A stretch of DNA of 64,000 nt from Micromussa lordhowensis (GCA_964020085.1 OZ026606.1:2199060-2263059); one strand, 5' to 3'. Counted from the stretch's first letter, positions 10,382-22,698 are shown. Numbers and translations are program-made. Notes: generated from the sequence alone by a model not told the origin.

Positions 10382-13300
10382 TTATACAAACTTCATACAT
10401 GACTGAGACATCATCTTTTGGTTAATATCCATCAAAATCAGTGAGTACATCTCAGCTTTTTCACGTGATATGTGCGGCATGACATCCACAGGTTCTCTGT
10501 TATCAGACCCACTTGATGTTTGGTCATCCCCATCATCGTCATTTTTTACTGATTTGCTTGGAGAAAGAAGAGACTGTGGTTTTGGTTTATTTTTGGACCC
10601 CTTTGGTCGACCTCTCTTTCGCTTTATTGGCATGCCATCTTCATCTAGTTGTACTGGCTGTAAAGAGGTGAAGGGCATTATTAGGGTTCATATCATTTAT
10701 TTGCCAGATAAAAAACAGTGTCCCATATTCTCTTTAAAAAACAAAAAAAAACATTTTGTGTTTCTTTGGAGTTCTATAAACACAAGTGGAAGTTTGGGAG
10801 AACAAGAAGTGTGGTGAGAACATGAGCTAATAGGTGACCCAGGGGGGGGGGGGGACTCTCTCGCATGGGCTATATAGGTATGGTTTTTCAGCCGTTTTGG
10901 TGATAAATAGGGTATCAATTTTGGCCATTTTGGTCAAAAATAGGGTATGGTTTTTACACTCTAGTCTACGATTGGGTATGTTTTAAGAAGATACTTTTTC
11001 ATCACTACCAATAAGACTATCACAAATTATGTTTGTGGCAATTGAACATTCGTCTGAACTAGGGAACTATTTATAAGGCAGGTCTAAAATAGGGTATTAC
11101 TTTAAGGGTCAGGTCATAAAAAAGGTATGAAATGTTTTGGTCAGGTCATAAATAGGGTAGGGAAAGTCACAGATTTTGGTCATAAATAGGGTAAGGGGTT
11201 TGGGAGATGAGGAGTACCCCCCAGGATACGCCATAGGTTCCTAATAATTATAATTTTTATTTTTTTATAATTTTAGTAATACTTTTTGACAAATCCACAA
11301 GTTCAGCAAAGTTAAATTACAGGCTACTATGCGTGATGTAAAGCAAACTGCAAAAAAAAGTATTATATCAGTTGGTTAAAACTGTGTGATGACTGAGTAC
11401 CTGAGGTTGAGGAGGAATTATTTCTCCGGTGATGGAATCTGTTTTGACTTTGTTCTTTGATCCTTTGGGTCGACCACGTTTCTTAGGAACAACCACACCA
11501 TCTAAAGAATGAGGAAGCTACAGAAAGAAAGAAAAAAAAAGACACTTGAATTTATTTAGTTCCCTGTATGAATTATAACCAAATAACACTTTGGAAACAA
11601 CACTAAGAATGAGTAGAAACTCTAGAGAATTAGAGTGGGAGAATTAATTATGGGGGAGAAATATGGTACATTGTACCTAAAAAATCTTGGGTCTCAGACA
11701 TGAAAGCCTTAGTTTATAAGAATTTCTGACTAAATGTGTTTATTCCTTTCTGAGTCTAAAGTCCTCTGGTCAGTCTCACATTTTGAAACAACCTAGGTCT
11801 TGGCCTCTTGGGGATCCGTCACTCCTTATGATGTTGGTCAAACTGCTTTTCAGATTACTTTGTTTCCAAGCAAGGTTATACATTATTATAAAGGGGCGAG
11901 TTTCTGAAGAAACTGTGGTGCTGCGTCGCTGGGAGTATTACAAGATAATTTGGTTTTATCAACTGGGTTGATAATGTGAATTGTCCACCGTAAAGAGATT
12001 CGAAAGCTTTCGAATCTCTTTACGGTGGACAATTCATATACATTATTATAACTGAGTAAGAAAAAAAATATTACATGAATCAAAATAAAAGAAGCTTAAT
12101 ACAGCTAAAACTGTAAAGGGTAGTTACGGAGCATATGTAGGCCATGTTGGGAAGTTCACATTTTCATGTTATAAGAACAGGACATGCAGGCATCTGTCTA
12201 ACTATAAAAGTTCTAGTTTAAGATAAAGTATCTTCTGCTATCTGCATTGTTTACTGAAAGTCTATCAATGCAACTATGAAAGTTTATATAAATAGCTAGA
12301 AGAAGTAGGGTCAAGTCTGTCTTCAAGACTGGTGGCCCATCAGCTCTAGGTAATGTTGCATGAAGTGAATTAAAATAAATTAAATTTGCCTGTACCCATC
12401 TATACACCTGGGTGGAGAAATGCACTGTGATAGTAGGGTGTTCTACTGAAGAACACAACACAATGAACCCGGCCTGGGTTCAAACCCATGTTGGAAATCG
12501 TCCAATTACATAATCAGACCCCTTTTTTTACGCTTCTAGAACTGATTGTTTAGTTGACCGGAAGGGAGGGGCATCGTATCTGTCATCGTTAGTGACTGTA
12601 GCCAACCAAAGAGACATTATACAATTTTGTTTCTCTTTTGTTCTAGTGAAAATTTTAAGCGGACGTGTGAAGCAGAATATATACGTTCAAAAATTCTATC
12701 GTGAGTGAGAGATTTTTAGCGTGAGCTTTATCGGGTAAAACATTGTGTTGTCAGGCAAACATCTAATTCCCAACACCCAGACAGAGACTGCTCAATTCAG
12801 AGTCAAGTGTACGTCTAACCATTAGACCACTGTGCCTTCCTCAATAGCTAGTAAGAGGAACTGTGAAACTTAATAGGACCAGTATGTAGCCATTACCTGT
12901 GATATTGGCCTCTCCTGTAGTGTCTCTATTCTGATGGGTTCTTGATTGGATAAAGGAAATGGCATCTGCTCTTTATTGACCCAAACAAGGTTTTCAGGGA
13001 ATTCGTAGTCAAAATCTGGGTTTTCTTTCTTTGGGCGCTCAGGACGAAGCCTTTTATCCCGTTCTGAACCATTTAAACTGTCTCCTGTAAAAAAGGGATT
13101 ATTGCAAAGTTTCCTGATTATAACTTGATTATAACTTTACTTGAGCATTGACAGAAATTCACATTTGACTTGGTTTTCAAGATAACTACACTTAGAGATT
13201 GGCCTGCACCAATCACAAGTAAAACCAAAAGCAATCGTGACTTGTTCATAGCTGGGCGTTACCTCACTTATTTCATCTGCTACAAGTATGTGCCTCAAAT

Positions 13301-15921
13301 TATGATTGGTTAACTGGATAGGTATTTCCTTTGTGATTGGCCTGAGTGATCACTTTGGTTTTGGTTTTATAATACTCAATTGAAAACCACTCTGTATCAT
13401 TATGTTCTATGTCACAAGTTACACTTGGATATGTAATATACTAGATGATATGATCCATTAAAAGAAGTATAATACATCTTTAAAAGATGAGCGCATAAAG
13501 GATTACTTAAAGAAATTGTTGCAGCTCCCTGACAAAATCACAATTGTTCCATAAGTCAAGTTAAGTGCTAGTCTTTGTACCAGGCTTAAGAGCATAGCTT
13601 TAATTATCTGCTTTCAAATAATTCAGCACTAGTATGTTTTTATTACCTGATATCATTTAACAAGAACAGTTCTCTTATTACCTATATAAATAAATCATAT
13701 TCTGTGGATTTTCAAATTTGAAAATATTTGATTTAAACTGAATTGAAATTATTCCATACTTCATGAAGTTTTTCTATATCCAACAAATTTAATTCAAATA
13801 TTCATGTTTAAAATTAAATATATGTACCAGGAATTGTTTTTCTAAATCTAATTAAAATGTATTTACCCTCTTTTTTAACTTGAGCCTGATGATGTTGTTT
13901 TCGGCTGATAAAAACATGGCCACAGGGACATGACTTGCATGCCACAGGGAGCTGAATAAAACAAAACAAATCAAATAGTCAAGCTGTTACATCACCAGGG
14001 AAGGCAGGGAAGGAGATCAGGAGAGAAAAAGGAGAAGTGGGGTAGAAAAAGGTATAAACAATCACAAGCAAAATAAGCGCTGACAAGATTTCCCAAATGA
14101 AAATAATTTTTGTCCAGGCTCTTACTATACTCTTAGGATGCATTGTGTTGTACATTGCAGAAAATATCCTTACCCTCCCCATAGAGGTTGTTCCAGTTTG
14201 AGCCCCCTCCCTACTCCTCCAGTTTAGCTTCTAAATTTTGCAGATTTTGAGTCTCCCCACCCCTCTCAGAATTTCCAATGACCTTCCATGGGCTGGGTAT
14301 GGATATTTCCTAGAACCACACATCACCAGTAATTATTAGAAATATTAAATAAACCAGAAGTGAAAATGCTTTTCTTTTATAGCGATGTTAACACAACATC
14401 ATCTTTTGCTGCCCTATTTAATAGTAAAAATGATCTAATGCAATTTTTTGCTACTAACAATAAGTTGACTCCTAATAACTTGAACCTATAATGAAAACCA
14501 AGAAAAAAGGCCTAGTAATCTGGGCTTTACGTTAACAGGGAGTGGTACTAAACAACCATTAATTTAAGGGGATAAACAATTTTTTGATATGTCAAGCTTC
14601 ATCGCTGTTTGCACCCAGCTCTCTTAGTCTGCCAAATGGCTATCACTTGACGGCAATAACAATTCTGACTCTGCTGCAAAAATAATCAACAAATATTGGA
14701 CAAAGTTGAGCAAAATATCATGACTGTCAGTGGCGAGCAGATCAATAATTTTTATTTGTCGAAGCTGAAGGATGGGACAAATAACTGATCTACAAGACAC
14801 TAACAAATCACGATATATGATGACCAATAATTGCTTTATGATTCGACCACCAAGTTTGATTTCATATTTAAATCACTCTCTGACTGCTCAGGGAAGCAAC
14901 CTGCCATTTTTGCGCACAAGAGTGCGACTTCAACTATACATGAGCCAATATATTATTTCTTGCAAGACACAGTTTGACGGTATTACGCATGCACAGACCG
15001 TTATTTGTGGATAGTTATCTGCGGGTGAAAAGGAAGAAAAAAATAGTGATGTATTGAATGATAATATTATTGTATGTATCAACCAGAAGTTGATTAAAGC
15101 CTCCTATTTGACCTTAATTGGATGCAAAAATAACTTAGAGACAAGATTCTGGTTATCAATGGGAAAATTAGCAAGAGAAAAAATAATTTGAAGAGAAAAC
15201 GACTTTTTGTGATCCACTCTGAAACCAAATATTGGATGATACATGAGTCCACATGCAAGCAATATGACACGAATGTAAGTAAATTATACAAACTATACAT
15301 TTCATTTAATTGACGTATTATTTAAACGCATCAAAAAAATTAAAAAACTAAACTTCGGCGAAAAAAATCTGAAATAAGTTTAAAAATTTGTAACTTCATT
15401 TAAAATCGCTAACAAAAGGTTGGAACTAATTTACGAGAATATAATTAAGAGCGATAAATAAGCTTATTATTTAACTTAAAAAATATTTGATGTTACGCGA
15501 CTAAATCAGCGTATAATTTGCGTATCTCTGACATTTTAAAGTAAAGAAATATGCTGGGAAAAACAAAGAAAAGGATGAGTTGAAATTTACAAAGTTATAA
15601 CTGTAGTGAATTTAAGTTAATTCTTCTGAAACTGCATGCATCGTGGTCGTAATTCTTTTCTTGATAAGCGTAAATTATAAAAAATACCTTCAGTACGGAG
15701 AGAAAGTTTAATGACTTTTTTTCTTACGACTAAATTTGGATTGAGTCAAAGATCTGAAAATATAATCTTACAGGCAACGCATTTTAATATCTCCATCAAA
15801 TGAACAAGAATACTAGAAGATTTACAAACCGCGTTGCTTGTTGCTGGTTCTACCATTTCGAATACAATTCACGTTTGACACTCACCGTTTGATCACAGCT
15901 TGGGCATCGCTTAACCACCAT
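10382..15921 (-). CDS. C16orf87: UPF0547 / C16orf87 homologue with two AT-hooks
   Basis: Five coding exons: 15886-15921, 13867-13951, 12897-13084, 11401-11517 and 10382-10657. All have AG/GT borders and keep phase, giving 233 aa. The N-terminus carries CPSCDQT then [18 protein letters not shown], the paired-CxxC signature of the UPF0547 family (human C16orf87). The C-terminus ([19 protein letters not shown]) matches the family's conserved tail. Two AT-hook cores ([10 protein letters not shown]) are encoded by separate exons 4 and 5, whereas I recall a single AT-hook-like segment in the human protein. A nuclear, DNA-associated role is likely; the molecular function is poorly known. The start is the ATG seven codons before CPSCDQT at the start of exon 1. 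Introns contain MITEs. Confidence 0.88.
10842..11224. mobile_element. Intronic relative of the 9704-10122 element
   Basis: Lies in the last intron of the UPF0547 gene. It begins with a G-run and CTATATAGGTATGG, carries repeated AATAGGGTAT motifs, and ends GGAGTACCCCCC. It is the same type of G/C-run element as 9704-10122 but in the opposite internal orientation. No target duplication could be assigned with confidence. Confidence 0.55.
11977..12036. repeat. Perfect 60-bp palindrome without spacer
   Basis: The sequence from TGAATTGTCC to GGACAATTCA is its own reverse complement around a central AAGCTT. It lies in intron 3 of the UPF0547 gene. Such spacer-free palindromes are usually unstable in cloning, so it may be a young hairpin insertion. 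Confidence 0.85.
12770..12842 (-). other. tRNA-like or SINE-head fragment
   Basis: On the minus strand an A-box-like TGGTCTAATGGTTAG lies near a GGCACAG start, as in tRNA-derived SINE heads. No B-box (GGTTCGANNCC) is found at the right distance, so this is a decayed fragment at best. Confidence 0.35.
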
Positions 15922-15959
15922 ATCAAAAATTCTAGTAAATAAAGAAGCTTTTAGAGAGT

Positions 15960-17760
15960 GCTATTAATACTACGTGAAAAAGGAAAAGATTAAATATGAA
16001 AACAAAATTACAAGGAACAAAACAGCTTCGTGCATCAGAATGTATTACGCGGTCGTCGGAACCTGGGTACTTGTACTCAGGCTTCCTGGGTTTCGGAGCG
16101 TTGGCGGGAAAGAATCTTCTTTGTTATATTTTTTGTCGTTTGGGTGGATAAAGAGAGACCACGCAGGGATCTAATGAATAGTTTCAACCGGTTTTCTGTT
16201 ATTGTCAATAAAACATGATATAGAGACTGTCAAACCGAAACTCCCACCAAAGCTGGTGGGTTATTCGCCGGAAATAATGTAACTAAGAAAACATTTCCGT
16301 AGTTCGATTTATTCAATTCTGGGAAAAAGCTCTTCTGTAACTTTTTATATTTACCAGGCTAGAACCTGTTCTAGACTTAGGGAGAAAAACAAAGTTTCAT
16401 TTTTAAGTTTAATGCCTCTTTGAGCTAAACATAAACACTTCTGGAAAGTATTTTGAAAGGCATTCTATGGACTTTTTTTATCATTTTTTTTTTTCATATT
16501 CGCCTCTGACTTGGGCGATTCAGACCAGCAATCTCTTTTCTGGTCTTAAATACCTCGGAGTACCAAAAGGGAAGAACAAAAATATGCTTCAAGAAGAACT
16601 TCTGCAGAGCCAGGCTGTTCAAAGTCCGATTAAGCTAACACAGGGTTAGCGAGAATTTTGACTTTGGTTTAGAGACGTGAAGTTTTCTGCTTGCATTCTT
16701 TGTCATTCAGTTTTGAATACTACACAAAACATAAGCAGTGAAAGGTATTTTTATACAAGAAAAATTAATTATCCGGTTAACTTATAATCCTGGATTAGCG
16801 TTAAACTCGGCCCTGTCAGCAAATCCGGACTGTTACAAGCGGCGATTTAATTGGTTGTACATGTTCATAGTAGCTCTAATCTGATTGTTTTCACATACAT
16901 CGTCCACCCACCCGAGGAATAAGGGGTTTTTTACAAAAAAGAAATGCTCAGTGATTTAGCTCCAACATTCTGGCTCGCTCAGGGATACGTTTTCCTCGCT
17001 CATACAGTACGATTTTTCGTCCCCCGTTTGACTGCTGTATGCTGGTACTTCAGCTCGGATTGGTCTAGTATTGCCCTCATGTCGTGAAGTCCAGTTGGTA
17101 CTGATACATGAGAATGCTAGTACGGTAACGTAAGCTTTTTCAGGAAAATCTGGCAATAAAGTAGTAATGGCATGGAGTGGAAATTAGTCTCTTAATCGGT
17201 AAAAACGAAACTTTTTCTTTAGTTGCTGTCGTGAGGCCCCTTACTGGAGAAATAACTGTAATTTTCGAAACCGGCTTAAAGCAACGGGTACATTATAGCC
17301 GATAGAATTTGAGCGTGATCGACAATAAAGATAATATTAAACACTGAACCCAGAGAGTCCATGTCTACGGTGTTTTTAGAAACAGGCACAACAATAAATA
17401 ATGCTTCAATGTTTAAGAGGTTTTTAATCGCTGAGGCATAAATCCCTAACTTTTTTTTAACTTTTAACTCTTATTTATTAATCTTTAACTACAAGTTGGG
17501 GTAGTTTATTACACTGCTATATCCCGTATCTAATTTAAGCAAGCAATCTTATGGAATTAACTATAAAAATGTTAGTGTTTTTAAGAGTTAACAAGCTAGT
17601 CGTGCTGCCCTGGGCACCAGAGGCTTTTCATACGCGGTTTTCCGGTTTCGGTCAGCCAATCCCGCGGGATGCGTCTCCCCTCACCCGAGAAAAAACCTCT
17701 GGTGGTAAAGGTAAGCTACATGTAGTCAGGGTTTTCATTCTTCCTTTCCGTGTTACTTAT
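15960..17760. other. Intergenic region upstream of the UPF0547 gene
   Basis: This lies between the start of the minus-strand UPF0547 gene and the 3' end of CTHRC1-like copy 1. Open frames here (15974-16218, 16467-16649, 16956-17156, 17551-17766) lack motifs. The promoter of the UPF0547 gene should lie in the first few hundred bases, but I see no diagnostic element. Confidence 0.5.
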
Positions 17761-17767
17761 ATTTGAA

Positions 17768-19360
17768 CTACTTCTGTGGCGGAGGGACCTCCTCGATCAT
17801 GATCCGCATCACGGAGTTCCACCCGGTATGGGCATCAGACCCGGATTTCTTCCCCACACAGTCACCCACATTTATTCCCACTCGGACGGCTCCTGCGGGA
17901 ATTCCCTGGCAATAACCTCCAATGTAATGCACTCTGTGTATGTTGCTGTCCGTTTTGCCGTGGTTTGAGGCAATGTGAATAAGACCATCAATGGCGAGTG
18001 GACCGTTACATTCCACCCCGTCGAAGGTGAAATACCAGCGCTTACAGCAATCCAAGCAGTGAGCTAACCTGAGGTCACCATTGTACTCAACTTTCAAGGC
18101 TGTATCCTGGGACTGCTTGGAAAAACTGCAATCCTAAAAAGACAGATCACGTTATAAGCAGAGGTTAAAAACAAAAGCTTTTTTTTATTTCATAATACTA
18201 TATGACTTTCAGTTATCCGGCATTCACCTACAAAAAATCGGTGTCTGTAGCCAGGGTATAGAGAAAAAGAAGGCGAGATCGTACATTTTATTTGCACGTG
18301 TAATCTAATGCGCTCGTGGATGACCGGTTTAAGAATTCAGGCTCTGCAATATAAAGAGCGCGTGATCGTTTTTTAACTGCGCCTAGAATCTGATGGGCTC
18401 ATGGATCAGACCGGCTCTGGAATAAACCTTGTTTAATGGTCACCTGAAGCTTAGATATCCTCCAGCCGTAGTTGTCAAATTTCTGACTGATATTTTATTA
18501 CCTTTATCAGTCCATAGTCTCTTGTATCACTAGGATTGCTCCACGCACATTGCTTCCAGTTTCTCTGAGAGGCCTGGGTACCCTTTTCGCCCTTGGACCC
18601 TTCAGGGCCCATAGGTCCCACTTTGCCAGGCGCTCCAGCAGGCCCGCGGACGCCCTTGGCCCCATCTCTTCCGTGTATCCCAGGAATCCCGGGCACACCC
18701 GGTACACCAGCATTACAGCATGTCAAGCAATGCAAGGACGATTGGGACTGGGTCTTACCCTGAGAATGAAAAAAGAAAATTAGTTTGCTACTTGACAAAA
18801 AGCTCACATTTTTTATGTGTGGAAAAGCATATAAGACAAACAATATCATATCAAACCAGGTGAAAAAAGTTTCTGTATCTTCCACTGCAAATTTCAACAA
18901 CGAAATTTCGTTTGCGGATTGGGTTCTTAACGAATAAAGTTGTTGGATAAAGTTTTTCATTTTCTTTATTTGGCAATCTAATTTCTTACTTCGATAATGC
19001 AAGGTACAGCGAGACCCCCCCCCCCCCCCTCCCCCCATCCTGCGAAAAGGGATGATGATTTATGACTGCGAAAAAAAGAAGATGAATGGTAACCTTCCTT
19101 TTGTCCTTTTAAAGGCCTTGTATCTCACTTGCTAGTCAAACATTGATCCATTGCGTAACATAATGAAATGTTAAAACCGGAAAAACGAAAAACAACACAA
19201 AGAAACGTTCTGGCACCCAGCTGAAAAGAGGAACAAGGAAAACTGTGTACAATATTGTTGGTTTCCTAGGTAAGTAACCTTGATTGCTCACCGGCGGTGC
19301 GGTGGAAAACACCAAGTGTGGAATCAGGCACGAGACAAGCCAAACAAACAAGAAATTCAT
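17768..19360 (-). CDS. CTHRC1: CTHRC1-like secreted collagen protein, copy 1
   Basis: Three coding exons: 19292-19360 (signal peptide), 18502-18759 (collagen) and 17768-18133 (C-terminal domain), with both introns in phase 0; 230 aa. Residues 1-19 form a hydrophobic signal peptide. About 15 Gly-X-Y triplets follow, starting GVPGVPGIPG, then RNWKQCAW and DYGLIK. The last exon starts DCSF and has the family core [12 protein letters not shown], a GYCQG motif, GDC, and TGWNSVMRIMIEE. This order and the cysteine spacing match vertebrate CTHRC1 (243 aa), a secreted trimeric glycoprotein of matrix and Wnt contexts. A splice acceptor just before the start codon suggests a non-coding first exon. Intron 2 is closely related to that of copy 7. 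Confidence 0.9.
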
Positions 19361-19743
19361 TTTTCGTCGTTGTATACTTCAGTCCAACTTTTATCTGAAA
19401 GGAAAACAAATTCACTCTTTTAAAACACTCCATGAAACATTCGGAAAACCATGCCGGAATGTTTGCGATATAGTGCAAATTACAACGAAGCAGAAATTTT
19501 GTCGGTGACGTAGAGAACGGAGTTTTAGCACATTGTCCAAGGTGCTCGCGTTGAGTTCCCTCGATCTCGCGTCAAGTCGCGCGCGTTGCAGGAACTTTCA
19601 GTTCAAAGCCAGTGAGTCCAAAAGTTAACCCTCGTATTTTCTTGATTTAGGCTGCTGGGGCCACTACTTCGGAACTGTACCAATAGCATATAACTAAAAC
19701 TGAGCAAGTGCGTTTCTGTCTTGGCCTTGATGAAACACTCGGT

Positions 19744-19852
19744 TAGCCTGCGAAAACAGCAGTCCTTCTTTGCTCCCGGCCGAGTGGCGTTTACGTTTCG
19801 CGAAACACCACTTGGGCCGGGAGCGAAGAAGGACTGCTGTTTTCGCAGGCTA
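19744..19852. mobile_element. Hairpin MITE (TAGCCTGCG ends), 109 bp
   Basis: Near-perfect inverted arms begin TAGCCTGCGAAAACAGCAG and end with its reverse complement around a short loop. It is flanked by ACACTCGGT (19735-19743) and ACACTTGGT (19853-19861), a 9-bp target duplication with one mismatch. Confidence 0.85.
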
Positions 19853-20263
19853 ACACTTGGTAAGTAGCTGTTAAAAGTTGAAGACTGTCATTCCTTAGTA
19901 TCTTAGGTTGAAAGATTGTGTAATCTTTTTCTCCCTATGTACTCCCAATGAGATTTTTAGAAGTCCCGGGCAAAATATTTAACTTCTGTAAATAATGTAA
20001 TGATCGTAGTCAGTCAGAGATTAACTTTCTCAGTTAGTTACCTCAGTAAATTTCGTACTCCGAGGAGAGCTGTTCATTCACTTCGCCGGGTCACCCTTCA
20101 GCTGCAGGGAAGAATAGACTGAGTAGATTTGCGATCAGTCTTGAAACTGCTTTTCGATGTGTTAGATACGTGCTTGAAAAGTGATCTTGGGGAGATATGA
20201 CGAAATGATCTCTTATGAGTTATGACCTTTAACCTTCGTGTTTTTAGTCGCGAGAAATAATAA

Positions 20264-20548
20264 GGGTGCGTTTCTTTAAGAAAATCCAAGATTAGATTCT
20301 TAAATCTCGATAAATCCTAAAACGGATTTTGGGTTTCTTTAGTAATCGGATTAATCCAAGATCACTCGGATCATGGTGCATCAAAAGAACCGAAAAATCC
20401 ATGTCCAGAGTGGATTCTTCGGTTCTTGTGATGCACCATGATCCGAGTGATCTTGGATTAATCCGATTACTAAAGAAACCCAAAATCTGTTTTAGGATTT
20501 ATCGAGATTTAAGAATCCAATCTTGGATTTGATTAAAGAAACGCACCC
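20264..20548. mobile_element. PIF/Harbinger-type MITE, 285 bp
   Basis: The element is one long hairpin with termini GGGTGCGTTTCTTTAA and the reverse complement. It is flanked on both sides by TAA (20261-20263 and 20549-20551). A 3-bp TWA target duplication and GGG-starting termini are the hallmark of PIF/Harbinger elements. Because of the palindrome, almost the same peptide is encoded on both strands; neither is called as a gene. Confidence 0.85.
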
Positions 20549-20559
20549 TAAGACTGCAC

Positions 20560-21015
20560 TATAACTGATCTGTTTTTTCACAGCGCATTGCAAGCAGCCG
20601 TGAAGGAGCACAAATTATATGCTGTTGACACTTTTGTTAGAAGACGACTAACATTTTATACGAATTTTTAAAAACTTTTCCGTATATATAGCGAAGATAT
20701 CTGTTTAACAAACATTGACGTCATTTTCGCTCACGCGCGCAAAATCACTGGTGCGTGTGGTTGGCAGAAGCTCTTTCGAGCTGGTCAAATCCTTTACTCA
20801 CAGACGAGTTTCCAACCCGGTTTTCGAAATCTAGCATATATGTGAAGCGACAGTCGTTTGAAGTACACGAATTTTCAGTCATTTCTTTCGTTTTGATCAC
20901 TTTTTGCCAACCATAAATATTACGTAACAGTGCTCGTGACGTCACCGATAATCTTCGCTATAATTTGTTTGTCCGTAATAGGTGTGATGATCAAACTGGC
21001 ATAGCACCGGACACT
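20560..21015. other. Non-coding stretch upstream of the CGCGAC module
   Basis: No exon or element was recognised. It may include regulatory DNA for the integrase-like gene. Confidence 0.4.
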
Positions 21016-21330
21016 ACGGAGCCCGCTAGGTGTCATTCAAAATTATACTTTCATTTTCATTTTTTCGCGACTTTTTTTTTCGCGACTTTTTTTTCGCGAC
21101 TTTTTTTTCGCGACTTTTTTTTCGCGACTTTTTTTTCGCGACTTTTTTTTTTCGCGACTTTTTTTCGCGACTTTTTTTTTTCGCGACTTTTTTTCGCGAC
21201 CTTTTTTTTTCGCAACTTTTTTTGCTATTTTTTCGTGCCTTTTTTTTGCGACCTTTTTTCGCGACTTTTTTCGTCACTATTTTCGCGACTATTTTCGCGA
21301 CTTTTTGTTACAGGCACTGCGGGCTCAAAG
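21016..21330 (+). promoter_or_regulatory. T-run/CGCGAC repeat module upstream of integrase-like gene
   Basis: The module starts ACGGAGCCCGCTAGGTG, continues with a short conserved leader, then more than a dozen units of T(5-9)CGCGAC. It ends in an ACTGCGGGCTCA-like tail directly before an ATG. A homologous inverted module (33168-33434) sits in the same place before the HECT gene. It may act as a promoter or 5' leader, or be a repeat present at both loci. Translation of the T-runs gives long Phe-rich or Lys-rich frames, which are artefacts. Confidence 0.6.
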
Positions 21331-21361
21331 CGCCGAAGCACATGGCGAATAGATCGTCGTC

Positions 21362-22666
21362 ATGTCCATTTCGGAGATGTTGGTTAAGGCAAACGAAGTA
21401 GTTTTTATCATTATAGTCCTTTTGCCGCTGTCCATGGCTGTTTTCCAGCAATACATGCCTGCACTACAGTCAGGACAACAGCACATTTCTTTTAAGCGTG
21501 ACGATCTAATCGAGAGATATTTTCGACTGGGGCTTCAACAATGGGAGATATTGGCCTTTCTCATGTTACAGCATGGATTTCAACTGAGTCTTCGTCAACT
21601 CAAAAGAATTTTATCGCGTAGAGGATTACGTAGAAGAAACAATACAAGCGACATGGAAGATGTGTTAAAGGCCATAGAGACCGAGCTAAATGGCAGTGGT
21701 AGCATAGTTGGTTATCGCAGCATGTGGCAGAGACTTATTCATGAGTACAATCTAGTCATTGACAAGGAAACAGTGCGTCGTATTCTAAAAATAGTGGATC
21801 CGGCAGGAGTGGAACTACGTTCGAGACATAGGCTTCGGCGTAGACAGTACAGAGGTAAAGGGCCTAACTTTATTTGGCATGTTGATGGTTATGACAAACT
21901 CAAACCCTTTGGATTTTGCGTCCACGGCTGTATTGATGGATACAGCCGACGTATTCTTTGGGTTGACGTTGCTATAACTAACAATGACCCAGGAGTAGTG
22001 GCGAAATATTTCTTAGGGTATATCCGTTCGGTAGGAGGTGTACCACGCATTGTGCGTGGAGACAATGGTACAGAGAATGTGAATATGGCTGCAATTCAGC
22101 GATTTTTCAGAAGAGAAGCAGCGGATGCATTTGCCGGAGATAAAAGCTTCATGTATGGTAGGTCAGTTTCAAATCAACGAATTGAAGCATGGTGGGGTCA
22201 GTTACGAAGAGGCTGCGCTGAATGGTGGATAGAATACTTTAAAAATATGCGAGACAGTGGGTTGTATTGCGACAGTGATTTAATTCATGTAGAATGCATT
22301 CGCTTTTGCTACATGCATATCTTGCAAGATGAGCTACAGAGGGCGGCGAGGTTATGGAATCTTCATAGAATCAGGCCATCCACTAATCCCGAGTCTCCAC
22401 CGGGACGACCGGATATGCTGTATTTCTTGCCCGAAATTACCTCAACCGAAGACTACATAACCAGGGTAGATATGGACGATGTGGAAATAGCTGATGAGAT
22501 GTGCTGTCCCCAGGACCTCCCTTCCCCTTGTTCGCCAGCATTTAAAGATTTGGCCAGTTTAATCATGGAAGATAAAGGTCTACATATGCCGAGAAATCCC
22601 GAGGAAGCTAAATCCCTTTACTTAGAATTATTAAGTGACATAAAAGACATACAGGATAGCTTGTAG
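21362..22666 (+). CDS. Integrase-like (DDE, rve superfamily) protein, single exon
   Basis: An intact 434-codon frame. An internal ATG at 21455 (residue 32) may be the true start, because the first 31 residues are hydrophobic and not family-like. Residues about 45-95 look like a helix-turn-helix DNA-binding region. The catalytic core has D175 (in HVDGYDKL), D234 (in RGDNGTEN) and E275 (in NQRIEAWW), so the triad is complete. The WNLHRIRPS stretch near 332 and the tail match integrase-core proteins frequent in cnidarian and fish genomes. No long terminal repeats, gag or reverse transcriptase lie nearby, so it is either the transposase of a DNA element or a co-opted copy. It starts directly after the CGCGAC module. 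Confidence 0.8.
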   Translation: MSISEMLVKANEVVFIIIVLLPLSMAVFQQYMPALQSGQQHISFKRDDLIERYFRLGLQQWEILAFLMLQHGFQLSLRQLKRILSRRGLRRRNNTSDMEDVLKAIETELNGSGSIVGYRSMWQRLIHEYNLVIDKETVRRILKIVDPAGVELRSRHRLRRRQYRGKGPNFIWHVDGYDKLKPFGFCVHGCIDGYSRRILWVDVAITNNDPGVVAKYFLGYIRSVGGVPRIVRGDNGTENVNMAAIQRFFRREAADAFAGDKSFMYGRSVSNQRIEAWWGQLRRGCAEWWIEYFKNMRDSGLYCDSDLIHVECIRFCYMHILQDELQRAARLWNLHRIRPSTNPESPPGRPDMLYFLPEITSTEDYITRVDMDDVEIADEMCCPQDLPSPCSPAFKDLASLIMEDKGLHMPRNPEEAKSLYLELLSDIKDIQDSL

Positions 22667-22698
22667 TCTATGACCTGTTTGTAAGTACATTACAAGTA

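Noticed and set aside
20292..20532. Twin frames on opposite strands encoding nearly the same peptide
   Set aside because: The identity is produced by the palindromic Harbinger-type MITE, not by a gene.
21030..21401. Long Phe-rich and Lys-rich frames on both strands
   Set aside because: They are translations of the T-run/CGCGAC repeat and have no folded-protein features. The same applies to 33090-33589.
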